A DNA stretch of 64,000 bases from contig JANUWF010001622.1 of NCBI GenBank assembly GCA_026120185.1, forward strand, positions 1,054,001 to 1,118,000, read 5' to 3'. This DNA comes from Voacanga thouarsii (taxonomy: Eukaryota > Streptophyta > Magnoliopsida > Gentianales > Apocynaceae). A model generated the notes under the pieces. It did no database searches. It saw only the letters and a program-made list of their open reading frames with translations, and was not told where the DNA came from. Position 1 is the first letter of the stretch. Each line of letters starts with the position of its first letter. Of the stretch, positions 15,930 through 27,320 are shown piece after piece. The translations under genes and the position numbers were made by a program.

Positions 15930-18900
15930 GGGTCAAGCGATTCATCGCATATTGTTTGTCAACTGGTCCAGCCTCAGTTATAAGATGTCCGTGTGGAAAG
16001 TGTAAAAACAAGGCGTACCTTTCCCCAGATGAAGTGGAGCTGCACTTGTACAGATTTGGGTTTGTTGCTAATTACCGAAGATGGACTAGTCATGGCGAGG
16101 GTATTAATCCATCGCCATCTACATCAATAACCGGCACTTGTACGACTGCAGTCGAGTCAAGCTCTAATAATCCGTATCGAGATATGGTGATTGATGCAGT
16201 TGGACATCAATTTCCAATTGGACCTTCATCATCGGAGAATATTGAGGAACCACCAAACCCGGATGCGCAGAAATTTTATGACATGCTGGGAGCTTCAGAA
16301 ACTCCGCTATGGGATGGATGCAAGAATCACAGTACGTTATCAGTTGTTTCTCGGCTTTTGAATATTAAATCGGAAAACAACGTGTCGGAGAAATGCTTTA
16401 ATCAGATGATGCAATTGATGAAGGAGGTATTACCAAGTAGTAATAAGCTCCCGGATGACTTCTATCAAACAAAGAAGTTGGTATCTGGTCTAGGACTACC
16501 TGTTCAGAAGATAGATATCTGCCCAAATGGATGCATGCTCTACTGGAAGGACGACAGTGTTAGGAAGGACTGCAAATTCTGTGGCCATGGCAGATATCTT
16601 GGCGAAAAGGAAAGTAGGAAAGGACAAACAACAGAAAGACGTTCCTTTCAAGAAAATGTATTACTTCCCATTAACACCCAGACTGCAGAGACTATTTGCA
16701 TCCTCCACAACAGCGGAGCACATGAGATGGCATGCAGAGAGTCAACCGGAAGAGGACGTTATGAGCCATCCACGCGATGGTGAAGCTTGGAAACACTTCG
16801 ACCGTAGTCATCCTGAATTTATAGCTGAAGTTCGTAATGTGCGTCTTGGGTTATGCACAAATGGATTTTCACCATTTGGAATGTCGAGTAAACAATACTC
16901 TTGTTGTCATGTTATTGTTACTCCATATAATTTACCTCTGTCGATGTGCATGAAGGATCCATTTATGTTTTTGACCGTCTTTGTCCCGGGCCCTAGGAAT
17001 CCGAAGCATAAAATTGATGTTTATCTACAACCTTTGGTAGATGAATTAAGGATGATGTGGATTAGTGGAGTCTCTACATATGATATTTCAAAGAAACAGA
17101 ACTTCTGTCTACGAGCAGCACTTCTTTGGACAATAAACGACTTCCCGGTATATGGGATGCTAAGTGGTTGGAGCACAGCTGGTAGATTAGCATGTCCTTA
17201 TTGCATGGAGCAGACAAAATCATTTCACTTACAAAATGGAGGTAAACATTCCTGGTTTGACTGCCATCGACGCTTCTTGCCTTTAGATCATCCATACAGG
17301 AGAGATGTTAGGTCTTTCAGGAAGGATAAAAGTCGCGAGACAGCACACCTTGTACAGCGCGCTTCTGGAGATGGTATATGGGATAGAGTGTGCCATTTAC
17401 CAAAAATAACCGAGACAGCTGTGGAGCTTGGTAGGGATGATGGCAGAGGCATCTACCATAATTGGGCCAAAAGGAGTATCTTTTGGGATTTGTCGTATTG
17501 GAGAACACACTTAATCCGTCATAACATAGATGTGATGCACAATGAAAAAAATGTGTTCGATAATATCTTCAACACAGTCATGAATGTAAAGGGAAAAATA
17601 AAGGATAATGTGAAGGCACGACGTGATCTGTTGGTATATTGTGATAGACCTGAATTACACGTGATTAGCTTGGGTGACGGGAGGACATTAATGCCAAAGG
17701 CTAAATACTCTATTACACCCGAACAAAAGAGACTTCTACTAGAGTAGGTTAGAGATTTGCGAATTCCGGATGGATATGCTTCGAATTTAAGCAAGTGTGT
17801 TGATTTGAATGAGCTGAAAATGTCGGGTATGAAAAGCCATGACTGCCATGTTTTTATGGAAAGATTGCTTCCAACTGCATTTAAAGAATTACTCCCGGTG
17901 TCAATTTGGAACGTTTTAGCAGAAGTCAGTCTCTTTTATCGTGACTTATGTTCGCCTAAACTTTCCACAACCCATATGAAGCAACTGGAAGATAATATTA
18001 TCATACTCATTGTAAGTTGGAGAGGATCTTCCCACCCAGCTTCTTTGACGTGATGGAGCACCTTATGGTCCACATTCCATATGAGGCCAGGGTTGGTGAC
18101 CCTGTTCAATATAGATGGATGTATCCATTCGAGCGGTAAAATATTATGTATTATTATATCTATATATACATCTACTATGTGAATCAGTTCTAACTGTAAA
18201 AAATGCTTTATGTGCTATATCGTTTGACGACCAAAGTTAAAAATAAGGCGAGAGTGGAGGGATCAATTTGCAATGCTTACTTAGTTGAAGAGGCATCTAC
18301 ATTCTTCTCATATTATTTTGAGCTGCATGTGCAGACTCGATATACTGCTACGGCTAGGAATGATGAGGGCGTTCATGATACAAACTCAAGTGACACCGTG
18401 TGTTCTATATGCGCCGTTCCAGGGAGGGTTTTGGGAAGTATTCGTAATAGGTATCTTACCCCGGATGAATTTAAGGCTGCCACAAATTACATATACCTAA
18501 ACTGTGAAGAAGTTCAACCATACATTACGTAAGTATACCGCTATTGCCTTACATTGCTAGATTTTATACGACAATACTTTGAACGAGTATCCTTAATTAT
18601 GTGTTTGTTTTGGTCGTTTTAGGAAATTCAAAAATGACTTGCGCTTGTATGAGCCGAGTATAACGAGATCCTGAAGTGGATAGGAGAATAGAGTCGGAGT
18701 TTGCAGGATGGTTTAGGACTTATGTGAGTTGAACACATACAAAATGAGACTTAGGAATAAATTACATTGATATCGAATGTGTATTAACGCTTTGTTCTTT
18801 GCTAGGTTCATGATCCACAGAATCAAGTGACTGAACAACACTTAAAAAGCTTGGCCTGGGGACCTTCGAGACAAGTGAAATTCTTCCATGGCTACTTCGT

Positions 18901-19549
18901 AAATGGTTTTAGGTTCCATACACATGATTGGTCAGTCGGGAAAAAAATAATTAACAGCGGAGTTTGTGTTAAAGGCGACGGAGATAGTGCCTTAGATTAT
19001 TATGGAGTGCTGAAGGAGATTGTCGAACTTCAATTCCCTGGAACTCCTTGTTTAAAAGTTGTCCTATTCAAGTGTGATTGGTTTGATCCAACGCTAAATC
19101 GGGGGGTTAAAATTCATCCTCACTACAAACTTGTTGATGTCAACTGCAAGAGGAATTACCCAAAATATGACCCCTTTGTGTTAGCTCAACAAGCAACTCA
19201 AGTGTATTTCCTATCCTACCCGGGGAGCAAAAGACCAAAATCTGATTGGGTAGCTGTTTGTAAAATGAAAGCTCGGCATGTTATTGATGCACCCGTTGTC
19301 GAGGCACCATATCAGGAGGAAGTAGATGATGCGCAGGCAATCAATGTACGTGTTGAGGATGACAACTTTGGAAGATTAGCAGATGAGTCTGGTATTGGAG
19401 ATACAATCGATTTTATAGATTCGGGTTTAATGATAGAGGAAGCACAACCGAACAACGAAAACGATGCCGAGGAAGAAGAATGGGAGACAGGATCCTCTAC
19501 AGACGACGATGTGGAAGGCTACTCATCCGATGATGACAGAAGTCCATAG
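15930..19549 (+). pseudogene. CACTA TNP2-type transposase (Transposase_21 family), decayed
   Basis: Family features occur in the usual order. First is a transposase-associated domain (GVKRF... IRCPCGKCKN, 15930-16150), then the Transposase_21 core from about 16620 to 17600 (PLTPRLQRLF, AEHMRWHA, HNIDVMHNEKN). A DUF4218-like part follows (PDGYASN, KSHDCHV, 17755-18137), with an exon at about 18199-18532, and last a DUF4216-like exon (18806-19549) with an acidic tail. The product would cut the element ends in the nucleus. Lesions: a reading-frame change near 16610, an in-frame TAG at 17745-17747 and a second frame change near 18010. Introns with GT-AG borders separate the last exons. The true start is uncertain because an in-frame TAA at 15926 precedes the first domain, perhaps within an intron. 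Confidence 0.85.
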
Positions 19550-19706
19550 ACTAGGTTCAAGTTTAACTAAAGTATAGATACAAATTAGTAGTTCTGCTAT
19601 CGTTACATTACAAGCATTTTACTTTGCTTTATACTTTTAAATTTGTTATCTTTTTCTTCTCCCAAGATATGACAATTTTTATGTATTTAAATAATTCCAG
19701 ATATAT

Positions 19707-21375
19707 ATGGCTTCCGATATCTCACCAAACGATCGGTCAGCGACTCGTGAGTCCTCAAGGGCGGATGAGACACCGTCCCCGAGCATCGCCCCACGTATAC
19801 CTGCTCCACAGCCATTGCCTCCGGAAGAGGCCCGATCAGAGCAAGCCCCTACCCCGATCCTAGGTTCTTCAGGGTCCACAGTTGGCGCTCCACCTACTAA
19901 GGACACGCGACTGTTGATTGAACCAGTTGGTGACTCGTAAGTCGGCTACATAATTACTTATTATAAGTTTTTCTAAATTTTCAAAATTTTAACTTGTCTA
20001 ATATTACAAGATCTATTTTCTTGGAACAGGTTCACACATTCGGTTCGATGTGTGAGGGAGATTGTTGAGATTTTTAGGCGACGCTACACTGGAGCCTATG
20101 CTACCTTCTCACAGGTTCCGATTAATGTTCGAAACATGTGGTTCGATCTTTGGAGTGTGAGTTCGATTTGTAATTATTACTTGTAGTCTTTTTATTATTT
20201 TTAATACGTTTTCTTATTTGTAATTACTTGTAACGGCTACTTTGATTTTGCAGGCTTTCTTCTATTGGCGCCCCGAGCATGCCGCACAGATCCGGGCTAA
20301 TTGGGAGAAGAAGTGTAAGGCTAGACTTTCGGATGCATTGTCCAAGGCTCGGAAGAAGCATGGGGGTAGCTGCCCCAAGTGGATTTCCCCAGACCATTGG
20401 GCTACTCTATCGGAGCATTGGGGGTCCGATAGATGGCTGCGTATCTCTTCCGCTGCTAAGCGGAACAGATCTACTGGTCAGGCGTCCCACACAGGAGGAT
20501 CTATTTCTTTTACTAAGCATGAGGAGCGGATGGTAAGTGCAAAATTTTTTACTGTTCGGTATATTCACTATTTCACATTTAATTCATAAAAGCTAACATC
20601 TAGTCATTTCTTGTTACAATGATAGCGGAGACAGTTAGGTCCTAACTTTAGCTACGTCGATCTCTTCAGACGCACCCATACGTTCCAGGATGGGCCAAGG
20701 AAGGGACAATATGTCAGTGATCGATCGCGCCACACGCTGGTAAGAATACACAATCTTACATGTTTTTAAGTTTAATATTATTCATATTTTGATCGCTAAT
20801 TTTAAATATTTTATGCGTGTTTCCTTGCCCCAAATTCAACAGGATAGTGTCACTGCTATTATTGAGCGTCACGCGCAGTCGAGTTCCGCGACTGATTCTA
20901 CGAGCACAGTCGCATCGACTCGGGTGCCCGACGAGAAGGCGCTGTTCGTCGAGGTGGATGACAGAGCGTCCAAGAAGGGACGTGTATATGGATTAGGCTC
21001 CGAGTCTGCGAGGGTGAGGCAAAGGTTACAGCAGCCAGCTTCATCTGAGTCATCGACTTCTTCTACCTCGTTGGATGTGAGCCAGCTACAGAGAGAGTTA
21101 CACACTGAGATGAGGAGGCGGGAGAGAGTTGAGCATCAGGTACAGGTATATCGGAGCCACGCCAGAGCTTGACTGAGTACCTGACGCTTATGTCTCAGAA
21201 TTTGAATTTTCCTCCGCCACCACCGATGCCAGCTGTTCAGGAGGACGATGTTGAGAATGATGAGGACTTCGTCATCAGTCCTCCAGATTCACATCCAGAT
21301 CATCAGCCAGGCCCTTCCGATCCACCCCCACCCCCTCCGTCGGCTCCAGCATCCACACCGATTCCTGCTTCGTAG
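19707..21375 (+). pseudogene. CACTA second gene, Transposase_24 (Ptta/En/Spm) type, nearly intact
   Basis: The ATG at 19707 opens a Ser/Pro-rich exon ending at a GT donor near 19938. Further exons lie at about 20030-20157 (FRRRYTGAYATF), 20254-20532, 20627-20740 and 20842 onward, all with GT-AG borders. The third exon has the Transposase_24 hallmarks: WRPEHAAQI, SKARKKHGG, WISPDHWATL, AKRNRS and GGSISF. The tail is a coiled-coil-prone Gln/Arg/Glu stretch, then a proline-rich end. The coiled-coil frame stops at 21170-21172 while the Pro-rich tail (EYLTLMSQ) continues in another frame. This means a one-base shift or an unrecognised splice. In the family, such proteins act with the TNP2-type transposase, likely at the subterminal repeats. 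Confidence 0.75.
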
Positions 21376-21614
21376 TTAGGATATATATACTACATTTTTA
21401 TGTATTGTTCATATGTTTTCATCATTATATTTATTTAGGATTTTTAGACAACATTTTTATGTATTATTCACATTTGTCATTATTATATCTATTAATAATG
21501 ACTATTTGGTGGTTTTTTTTAATTTAATTAAATTTTGCATTAGGTAAAATGAATTTTCTTCAATTACAAGGCATTTTTTAAACATTTATAAAAAATATTT
21601 AAAAATTATAAATT

Positions 21615-22300
21615 ACTAGCGAGGGATTAGCGAGGGGCTAAGGAAATTAAAATGAGGATCTGTCGCTAATCCCTCGCAAATTACCTTGGGATTAGCGACG
21701 GATCACTTAAAACACAATAGGAAAGAAATATTCCGTCGCTAATCCCTCGCAAATTAGCGTGGGATTAGCGACGGACATTTAAATCAAAACATTAATAAGA
21801 AATTTTCCGTCGCTAATCCCTCGCAAATTAGTGGGAGATTAGCAATGGAAAACTTAAATTGGAACATTAAATAGAAAATATTCCGTCTCTAATCCCTCGC
21901 AAATTAGCTTGGGATTAGCGACGGACAATTTATATCAAAACAATAAAAAGAAAATATCCGTCGCTAATCCCTTGCAAATTAGCTTGGCATTAGTGACGGA
22001 AATTTCTAACTTTTTATTAATTAGTAAAATATTTCGTCGCTGATCCATTTCTAAATAGAAAGGGATTACCGACGAAAAATAAGAATCCCTCGCAGATCTG
22101 TTTCAAAAATCCATTGCTGAAGTCGTTGACTGCTTGAAAATTACCTCGCTAATCCGTTGCTGTTTGCGACGGGTTTTGGAATCCATCGCAAATTTTTGCC
22201 TCTCCGAGGAGGAAATTAGCAGGGGAATTTTCCCTCGCTAATCCGTCGCTAATTTGATTTAACAACGGATTAGCGAGGGAAATGTCCCTCGCTAATTCTG
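21615..22300. repeat. Right subterminal repeat array of the CACTA element
   Basis: At least eight palindrome-like modules occur, each pairing CCGTCGCTAATCCCTCGC with its complement TTAGCGACGGA about 30-60 bp away. Many modules have near-identical cores separated by short AT-rich spacers. The array is denser and cleaner than the left one. It gives this end strong hairpin-forming capacity. Confidence 0.9.
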
Positions 22301-22733
22301 TGTTTTCTTGTAGTGGACGTTTTAATTTAATTTGAATTTAAAATAAAATATGATAAATATTATGAGAGTTGGATTCCGAGAAATTCGGGTGGTTTTAAAA
22401 GAAAACTCTAGCCGTCTTCTTGTGGAGACTCCTCCTAAAAAAATATTCATGCCTCCATTACCAGGAAAAATTAAACCTCTCAAAACCCTAGGAGCTAACA
22501 CTCCCGAGTAGCGAGCTTGTTTCATCGTGTATATCCGATAGAGGACGTTCGCACATTACAACGTCTAGTGATCGTTCGAGTTGCACGTACGCCTAAAAAT
22601 AAGAAGACAGAGATCTTGATTACGGCGAATAGAGGTAATTCTGTAACCCCTAGATCGTCTTAATCATTTGGATTGGGTCCTCGGAAGGAATTTGTGAATG
22701 TTTTTTGTGTTTAGAAGTCCACGAATCCTAAAA

Positions 22734-23110
22734 GTAATTTCCTTGAGTTGGCCATGCATGGGGCTGCAACTCTTGTGGCAATTCTGGTGAGGTTTTCAAA
22801 AAGCTACACCAAGGTTTTTGCACTTCAGAATAGAGACTATGATTTCCTGATCATTTAGTTTATACTTTAACCTCACATGCTTTGGACTATATGCCTCTAT
22901 TGATCTCTAATTTTTGCCGCCATTCTAAGTCTACTAGAGGTAACCAAAATCCAAGCTATCTTGTTGTGACCTCTTTGGTTTAAGGTTGAATGTTTTGGGG
23001 AGGCTTTTTGGGATGCTTGGCATGAAGTTGCTGTTTTATCTTCTGCTGCAAGATTGGCATTAGCTATCTACTTAAAATGTTAAATTGATCATTTGAAATC
23101 CACTCTTTAT
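22734..23110 (+). mobile_element. L1-type LINE, piece B: endonuclease C-terminal part
   Basis: Translation shows a degraded endonuclease end. A KKLHQGF stretch matches the LINE ERLDRGF position, then FPDHLVYTLTSHALDYMPLLI matches the conserved S-D-H-x-P-L-L-I motif region. Stops and frame changes are present. The piece continues directly from piece A (EAIAACN) once the solo LTR with its CACTA insert is removed. Confidence 0.7.
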
Positions 23111-23550
23111 CATGGATGGTAATGGGGCCGGGGCGGGGACTAGAAATCTCGGCCCCGCCCCCGCATATGCCCCCTTATCTCCATCCTCGGCCCATCCTCG
23201 CCATGGGAAAAGGCGGGGATCCCTACCCCCGACCCGCAGGGAACAAAACAATCCCCAGTCCCTGCCCAACGGGGAAGCGGAGGTCCATTTGGGCCCGAAA
23301 ATAATTATAAATATTTTTAAAAAAAAAAATTTACCTCCAATATATTTTTATTCAAAATTTTTTAATCATATAGAAAACTTTTGTGGCGGTTTCCAATAAT
23401 TCACATATTTATCATATCACTAGATTAGTAAGAGTAAAATTAATAATTGATAACTTTTTTTATTTTTCCTCTTCTTTTCTATTTTATTTTATATTCATAT
23501 ATAATCTACCTTTACATATATATATAATCATATATAATATATAATCTATA

Positions 23551-23587
<37 letters not shown>

Positions 23588-23826
23588 CTATATAATATGT
23601 ATACATATACAACACATATATAATTCACCTGTGTGTGTGTGTGTGTGTATAATATGTAAAGCGGGTCGAGCCGAGGGCAGGGATCATGCAATCCCTGTCC
23701 CCGACTCGGCCCCAGTTAGTGGGCTGAGGAATGAAACCCGTCCTTGACCCGTCCTCACTTAAATCAGGGAATTCCCAACCCAACCAAGTCGGGTCCCCAG
23801 TTTAAGCGGGGAAATTGCCATCCCTA
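23111..23826. mobile_element. hAT-like non-autonomous element, copy 1
   Basis: Both ends read inward as GGATGGTAATGGGG and AGGGATGGCAATTTCC, imperfect terminal inverted repeats of the hAT type. Inside are GC-rich CGGGG/CCCCG stretches at both sides and an AT-rich centre with a (GT)n run (about 23552-23583). It is clearly related to the element at 33710-36144: shared GGGAAxTGGGGGCCCGTTTGGGC-like and AGTAAGAGTAAAATT segments. No intact 8-bp target duplication was found, so the exact ends are uncertain. Confidence 0.7.
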
Positions 23827-25302
23827 ATTAGTATAGCCACAAAGTTGGTTGTCTACATTCTAAACTTCAGGACGCATAGGAAAGTCTAGATTCATACTAG
23901 AAGTGGTGAGGTAAATCTGATTATATCTTGGGACGTGAACTAAATCTAACTCTGAACCTTGGAGAACTTCAAGAGCAACACGATTCGTATTAGCATGCTA
24001 GAAGTCGTGTTATGTGTCTTTAGGAAGGTGATCGCAACACAAAATATTTCCATAAAAAGCCCCTTAACGTAAGCAACGAAATTTTATCTCCAAGCTTGTT
24101 ACTGATTCTGGTGAGTATTTTTTCAGATAACGCAAATATGGGCGATAATTTTTTTCCAGCAACTCTTCACCTCATCACAGTCTATTTTTGAACTTGATTC
24201 AACTCTTTTTAATACTCTTGAGACTAGTGAGATTTCTTTGCTCGAGCAACATTTTTCTAGGGAGGAAATATATGTTGCCCTTAAATAGATGCACCCGTAA
24301 AAGGCTCTTGGGCCTAACAGAATGCATGTATGTTTCTTGCAAAAAATGTGACATGTTGTTGGTCATGAATTTGAAGGCTTTATTCACAGGGTTTTAAATG
24401 ATGGTAAGGATGTTGCTACCCTTAATTGCACCATTCTTGTTCTGATTCCCACAGTTAAAAATACTTGCAAAATGTCTTAATTCCTTCCTATCAGTTTATG
24501 AGATATTTTTTATAAGTTAATTAGCAAAGTTATTGCTAATCGAATTAAGAAAATTCTTGGCAGTGTGATTTATGTCTCTCAAAGTGCTTTTATGTTTTAT
24601 AGACTCATCACTAATAATACTATTATCACTTTCGAAATCTTCCATAGTATGCAACACCCCGATGTTCATAATAGCTCTAGCTTTGTGCTCAAGTTGGATA
24701 TAAGTAAAGTTTTCGATAGAGTAGAATGGAAATACCTTGAAATGATCGTTAGGGCTATGTTGTATTTGGCTCATACCATTTCGCTCATTATGAAATGTAG
24801 CACTATTGTTTCTTCTTCTATTCTTCTTAATAATAGGCCTACCAAAGTTTTTACTCCCTATAGAGGTATCCATTAGGGGGATCCTCTCTTCTCCATCTCT
24901 TTCTTTTATATGTAGAAGGTTTTTCCTCTCTCTTGCGATGTGCAAAGCATCAAAAGATTCTACAAGGTTTTCGGTTTAGCAATGGCCCTGTTATATCTCA
25001 TTTGTTTATTGAAGAAAATTCACTTATCTTTTCCAATATGGATCAAAGGAATATCGAACAACTTTAGCATACTTTTGATCTTTATCAGGCCTAGTCTAGC
25101 CAAACAATTAATTATGATAAATCCACTATTTATTTCAAAAAAGCCATCACTCAAGCGCAAAAGCAACTAGTGTGTGCCTCCCTCCTTGTGCAAGAAGGTG
25201 AAAGGAATGGGAAATATCTTGGTCTTCCGTTTATCATAGGCAGATCTAAAAGGAATGTCTTCTACTTTATTGAGGATAGGGTTCGAAAAAAACTTAACGA
25301 AT
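23827..25302 (+). mobile_element. L1-type LINE, piece C: reverse transcriptase
   Basis: Motifs of the non-LTR reverse transcriptase are recognisable in order: KYFHKKP, SREEIYVALK, ALGPNRM, LIPTVKN, SQSAFM..RLITNNTI, FVLKLDISKVFDRVEWKYL and GERNGKYLGLPFIIGRSKRN. The catalytic F-A-D-D box position reads F-I-E-E (about 25000), so the enzyme would be dead even without the many stops and frame changes. The piece ends at CGAAT, the target site of the Tat element. Confidence 0.85.
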
Positions 25303-25997
25303 TGTTGCTGTCAAAATAAGGAACCGATGCAAACGGGAATCGGCTTCGTATCCGACAAACACAAACGATCCGATAGGGAGTAACATCAAATGGTATCGGA
25401 CCTTTTTTGAATCAGGGACTGGGTTCCTTGAGCTTACTAAATAAAGGGCTCAAGAAGGTCAATTGAGAAGGCTAAACGGAAGGACTTTTCTGGAACATGG
25501 AATGATATTTATACTGATAATCTCAACGGAAAGTATAGAAAAAGCTGAAATCGAAAGTATGAACCGAAGACTGTAAACAAAGCTGGTAGAGGGAAACTAG
25601 AACAAAGCAGTAAGAAAGCTGTAAAGAAACAAAATCCTAGAATAGAAAGTTGAAAATGATGATGAGGAAAAAGAAAATGAAATTGAACTTTGCTAATTTG
25701 ATGGTTTGATCCCCCCCTCCTTGTGGGCGATGCTCCTCTTTTATACTTGCTGCAAATGAACCACGAACAGATCGTGGAGTTTTTTTAGGCCCAAGAATGT
25801 TCCCAACAATCGTGCAGAGTCCCTTGCGCCGAAAGATCAGGATTCTGTTTGCTCTTTCTTATCAGCTCCACGGTGCCGATGTTGACCATGGCTATCGACT
25901 GTTCGAAAAGGTTGACTTTATCGACTCGTCCTCATTTATCAAATCGGCATCGGCTCGAAGTAACTGTTGCGTCGGCTCGGCAAAGTTGACGTCAACA
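25303..25997 (-). repeat. 3' LTR of the Tat element (695 bp)
   Basis: Its borders on the plus strand are TGTTGCTGTC and GACGTCAACA. It aligns over its full length with 32018-32714. It is adjacent to the antisense plant-mobile-domain gene and could supply that gene's promoter, since the gene reads away from it. Confidence 0.92.
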
Positions 25998-26337
25998 CAT
26001 GCCCCTCCCGAGTCCCGTTGTTTCAGTGGACGCGAGTCATCGAAACGATGGGAATCGTACAATTATTAATGGTAGCCGTCCGTTTTCTAACAGAATCGAC
26101 GCGTCCCGAACGTTATGGAAGGTTTGCGACGCCTCGGCCTTATAACCCGCGAACGGCTCAATTTCAAACTTCCTTATAAATTTCGGTGGTCCCCGGTCGG
26201 AACTCCTTACTCCTTTCAACTTCTATCTCCTTCAGAACTCTACTGCCTGAGCAACTCGTCGACTCTTTATCTTCTTGCCCTAATTCCTGCAAACTGTGAA
26301 TTTCCCTTTAGTAAAAGCAACATCACAATGGCAACTT

Positions 26338-27320
26338 CTACCGATAAGAGTATCCTTTCCTTGGTCCAAGCCGATGCCAGGCTGTTTGCCTTGGGTCCAC
26401 GTCTCTTGCCTGTCGAGGTTACCGCTGAACACCTGCGGTTTGTCTTGCCGGCTAATTTCACATTCCCTCTGCAACAAGACACTTTCACGACTGCCAACCT
26501 TCCCTCTTCTTTCCGCCATTGGCCCCGCAAACTAAAAAATTACCGAGAATGGCGAGATCGCTGCTATGCCCAATTTGGGGCTATTTAGGCGCAATGGGGC
26601 ATTGCGGACGCCATCATGATGACTGACTTTGAGATGGCGTTTGATTGCAACTTGTTTGCCGCCGTCCTACCCTTTTGGTCTTCGGAGATCAACGGCTTCA
26701 TTTTCCCGCACGAGATGTTTTCTCCCACCATTCTTGATATTTGCACCATTCTCAGCTTCCGATGTGAGGGCGATGAAATCCCAAAGCTTCATGATGAGGA
26801 AAATTTACCTGCCGTTGAGGCTCGTCTAAACAAGGCCTCTTCTTCATACGACAATTTCATCAACGCACAACGAGGGGTAAAGGACACTCCTTCCAATCAA
26901 GAACAAGCGGCCTTCTTATGGCTATGGTTGTGTAAATACATCATCTGTTCTCACTCTGCTGGCATTAGTAATGAGTACTGATACTATGTATCGGCTCTCC
27001 TAAGGAGCAGGAGGCGCTGCGATCTTGCCTTTCTGGTCCTTGCCTTAGTTTATCGCACCATCAATCAACTAATGGCTGCTCTTTCCGCCGGGGAGGATCC
27101 GACCAACCTAGGGGGCCCACTCTGGATTGCTCAGCTCTGGCTGTATCAATACTTGCTTAATTTTGGCATTAGCCGACTTGCAGGCACCTAAGCAAATTCT
27201 TCTGAGCAGGCAACCGGCTATCGGCTCCTTCGGGTCCCCACCAATTCTGCCTCCACCGAAACTGTTGTCTCGTACCTCTACCGATATCGAGACTTTCATG
27301 TCGAGACTTTTACCTCCTGT
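26338..27320 (+). pseudogene. Plant mobile domain (PMD) protein gene carried antisense by the Tat element
   Basis: From the ATG at 26338 the frame reads through a plant-mobile-domain-like protein. It includes HWPRKLKNYREWRDR, SEINGFIFPHEMFSPTILDICTILSFRCEGDEIP, EQAAFLWLWLCKYIIC and LGGPLWIAQLWLYQYL. The family (PF10536) includes the host proteins MAIN and MAIL1, and related domains are known in retrotransposons. The frame is interrupted by in-frame stops at 26586-26588, 26979-26981 and about 27189, without other frame changes before about 27190. It points against the gag-pol direction and sits between the second RNase H and the 3' LTR. It ends abruptly where RNase H sequence begins on the other strand (about 27310), suggesting a deletion junction that also removed integrase. 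Confidence 0.75.

Larger units (their letters stand above)
8980..22315 (+). mobile_element. CACTA (En/Spm) DNA transposon, about 13.3 kb, two-gene type
   Basis: The right end is a clean inverted CACTACAAGAAAAC terminus followed inward by AGAATTAGCGAGGGA. The left end carries the same sequence but with TT in place of the first CA (8980-8981). Both ends have dense subterminal arrays built on GCGAGGGATTAGCGACGGA-like units. Between them lie a TNP2-type transposase (15930-19549) and a Transposase_24-type second gene (19707-21375). A 2-kb solo LTR has inserted in the left array (9248-11284). The 3-bp target duplication is not preserved (CAG at left, GAC at right). Frameshifts in both genes argue that this copy is no longer autonomous. 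Confidence 0.9.
7873..22733. mobile_element. Solo LTR of about 1.5 kb in the LINE, split by a CACTA element
   Basis: The LTR starts TGTTAGGGATATGCCC at 7873 and ends CTAAAA at 22733, which fits an original CTAACA end with one substitution. It was inserted in LINE sequence: the left flank is GCAAT (7868-7872) and the right flank GTAAT (22734-22738), a 5-bp TSD with one mismatch. LINE endonuclease sequence resumes right after. Removing the CACTA element leaves about 1.5 kb (7873-8979 plus 22316-22733) with no retrotransposon coding capacity. This is consistent with a solo LTR, probably Copia by its opening sequence. Strand is uncertain. Confidence 0.65.

Noticed and set aside
25797..26069. Frame overlapping the LTR/PMD junction, and its twin at 32382-32738
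   Set aside because: The same frame appears in both LTRs of the Tat element, so it is LTR sequence and not a gene.
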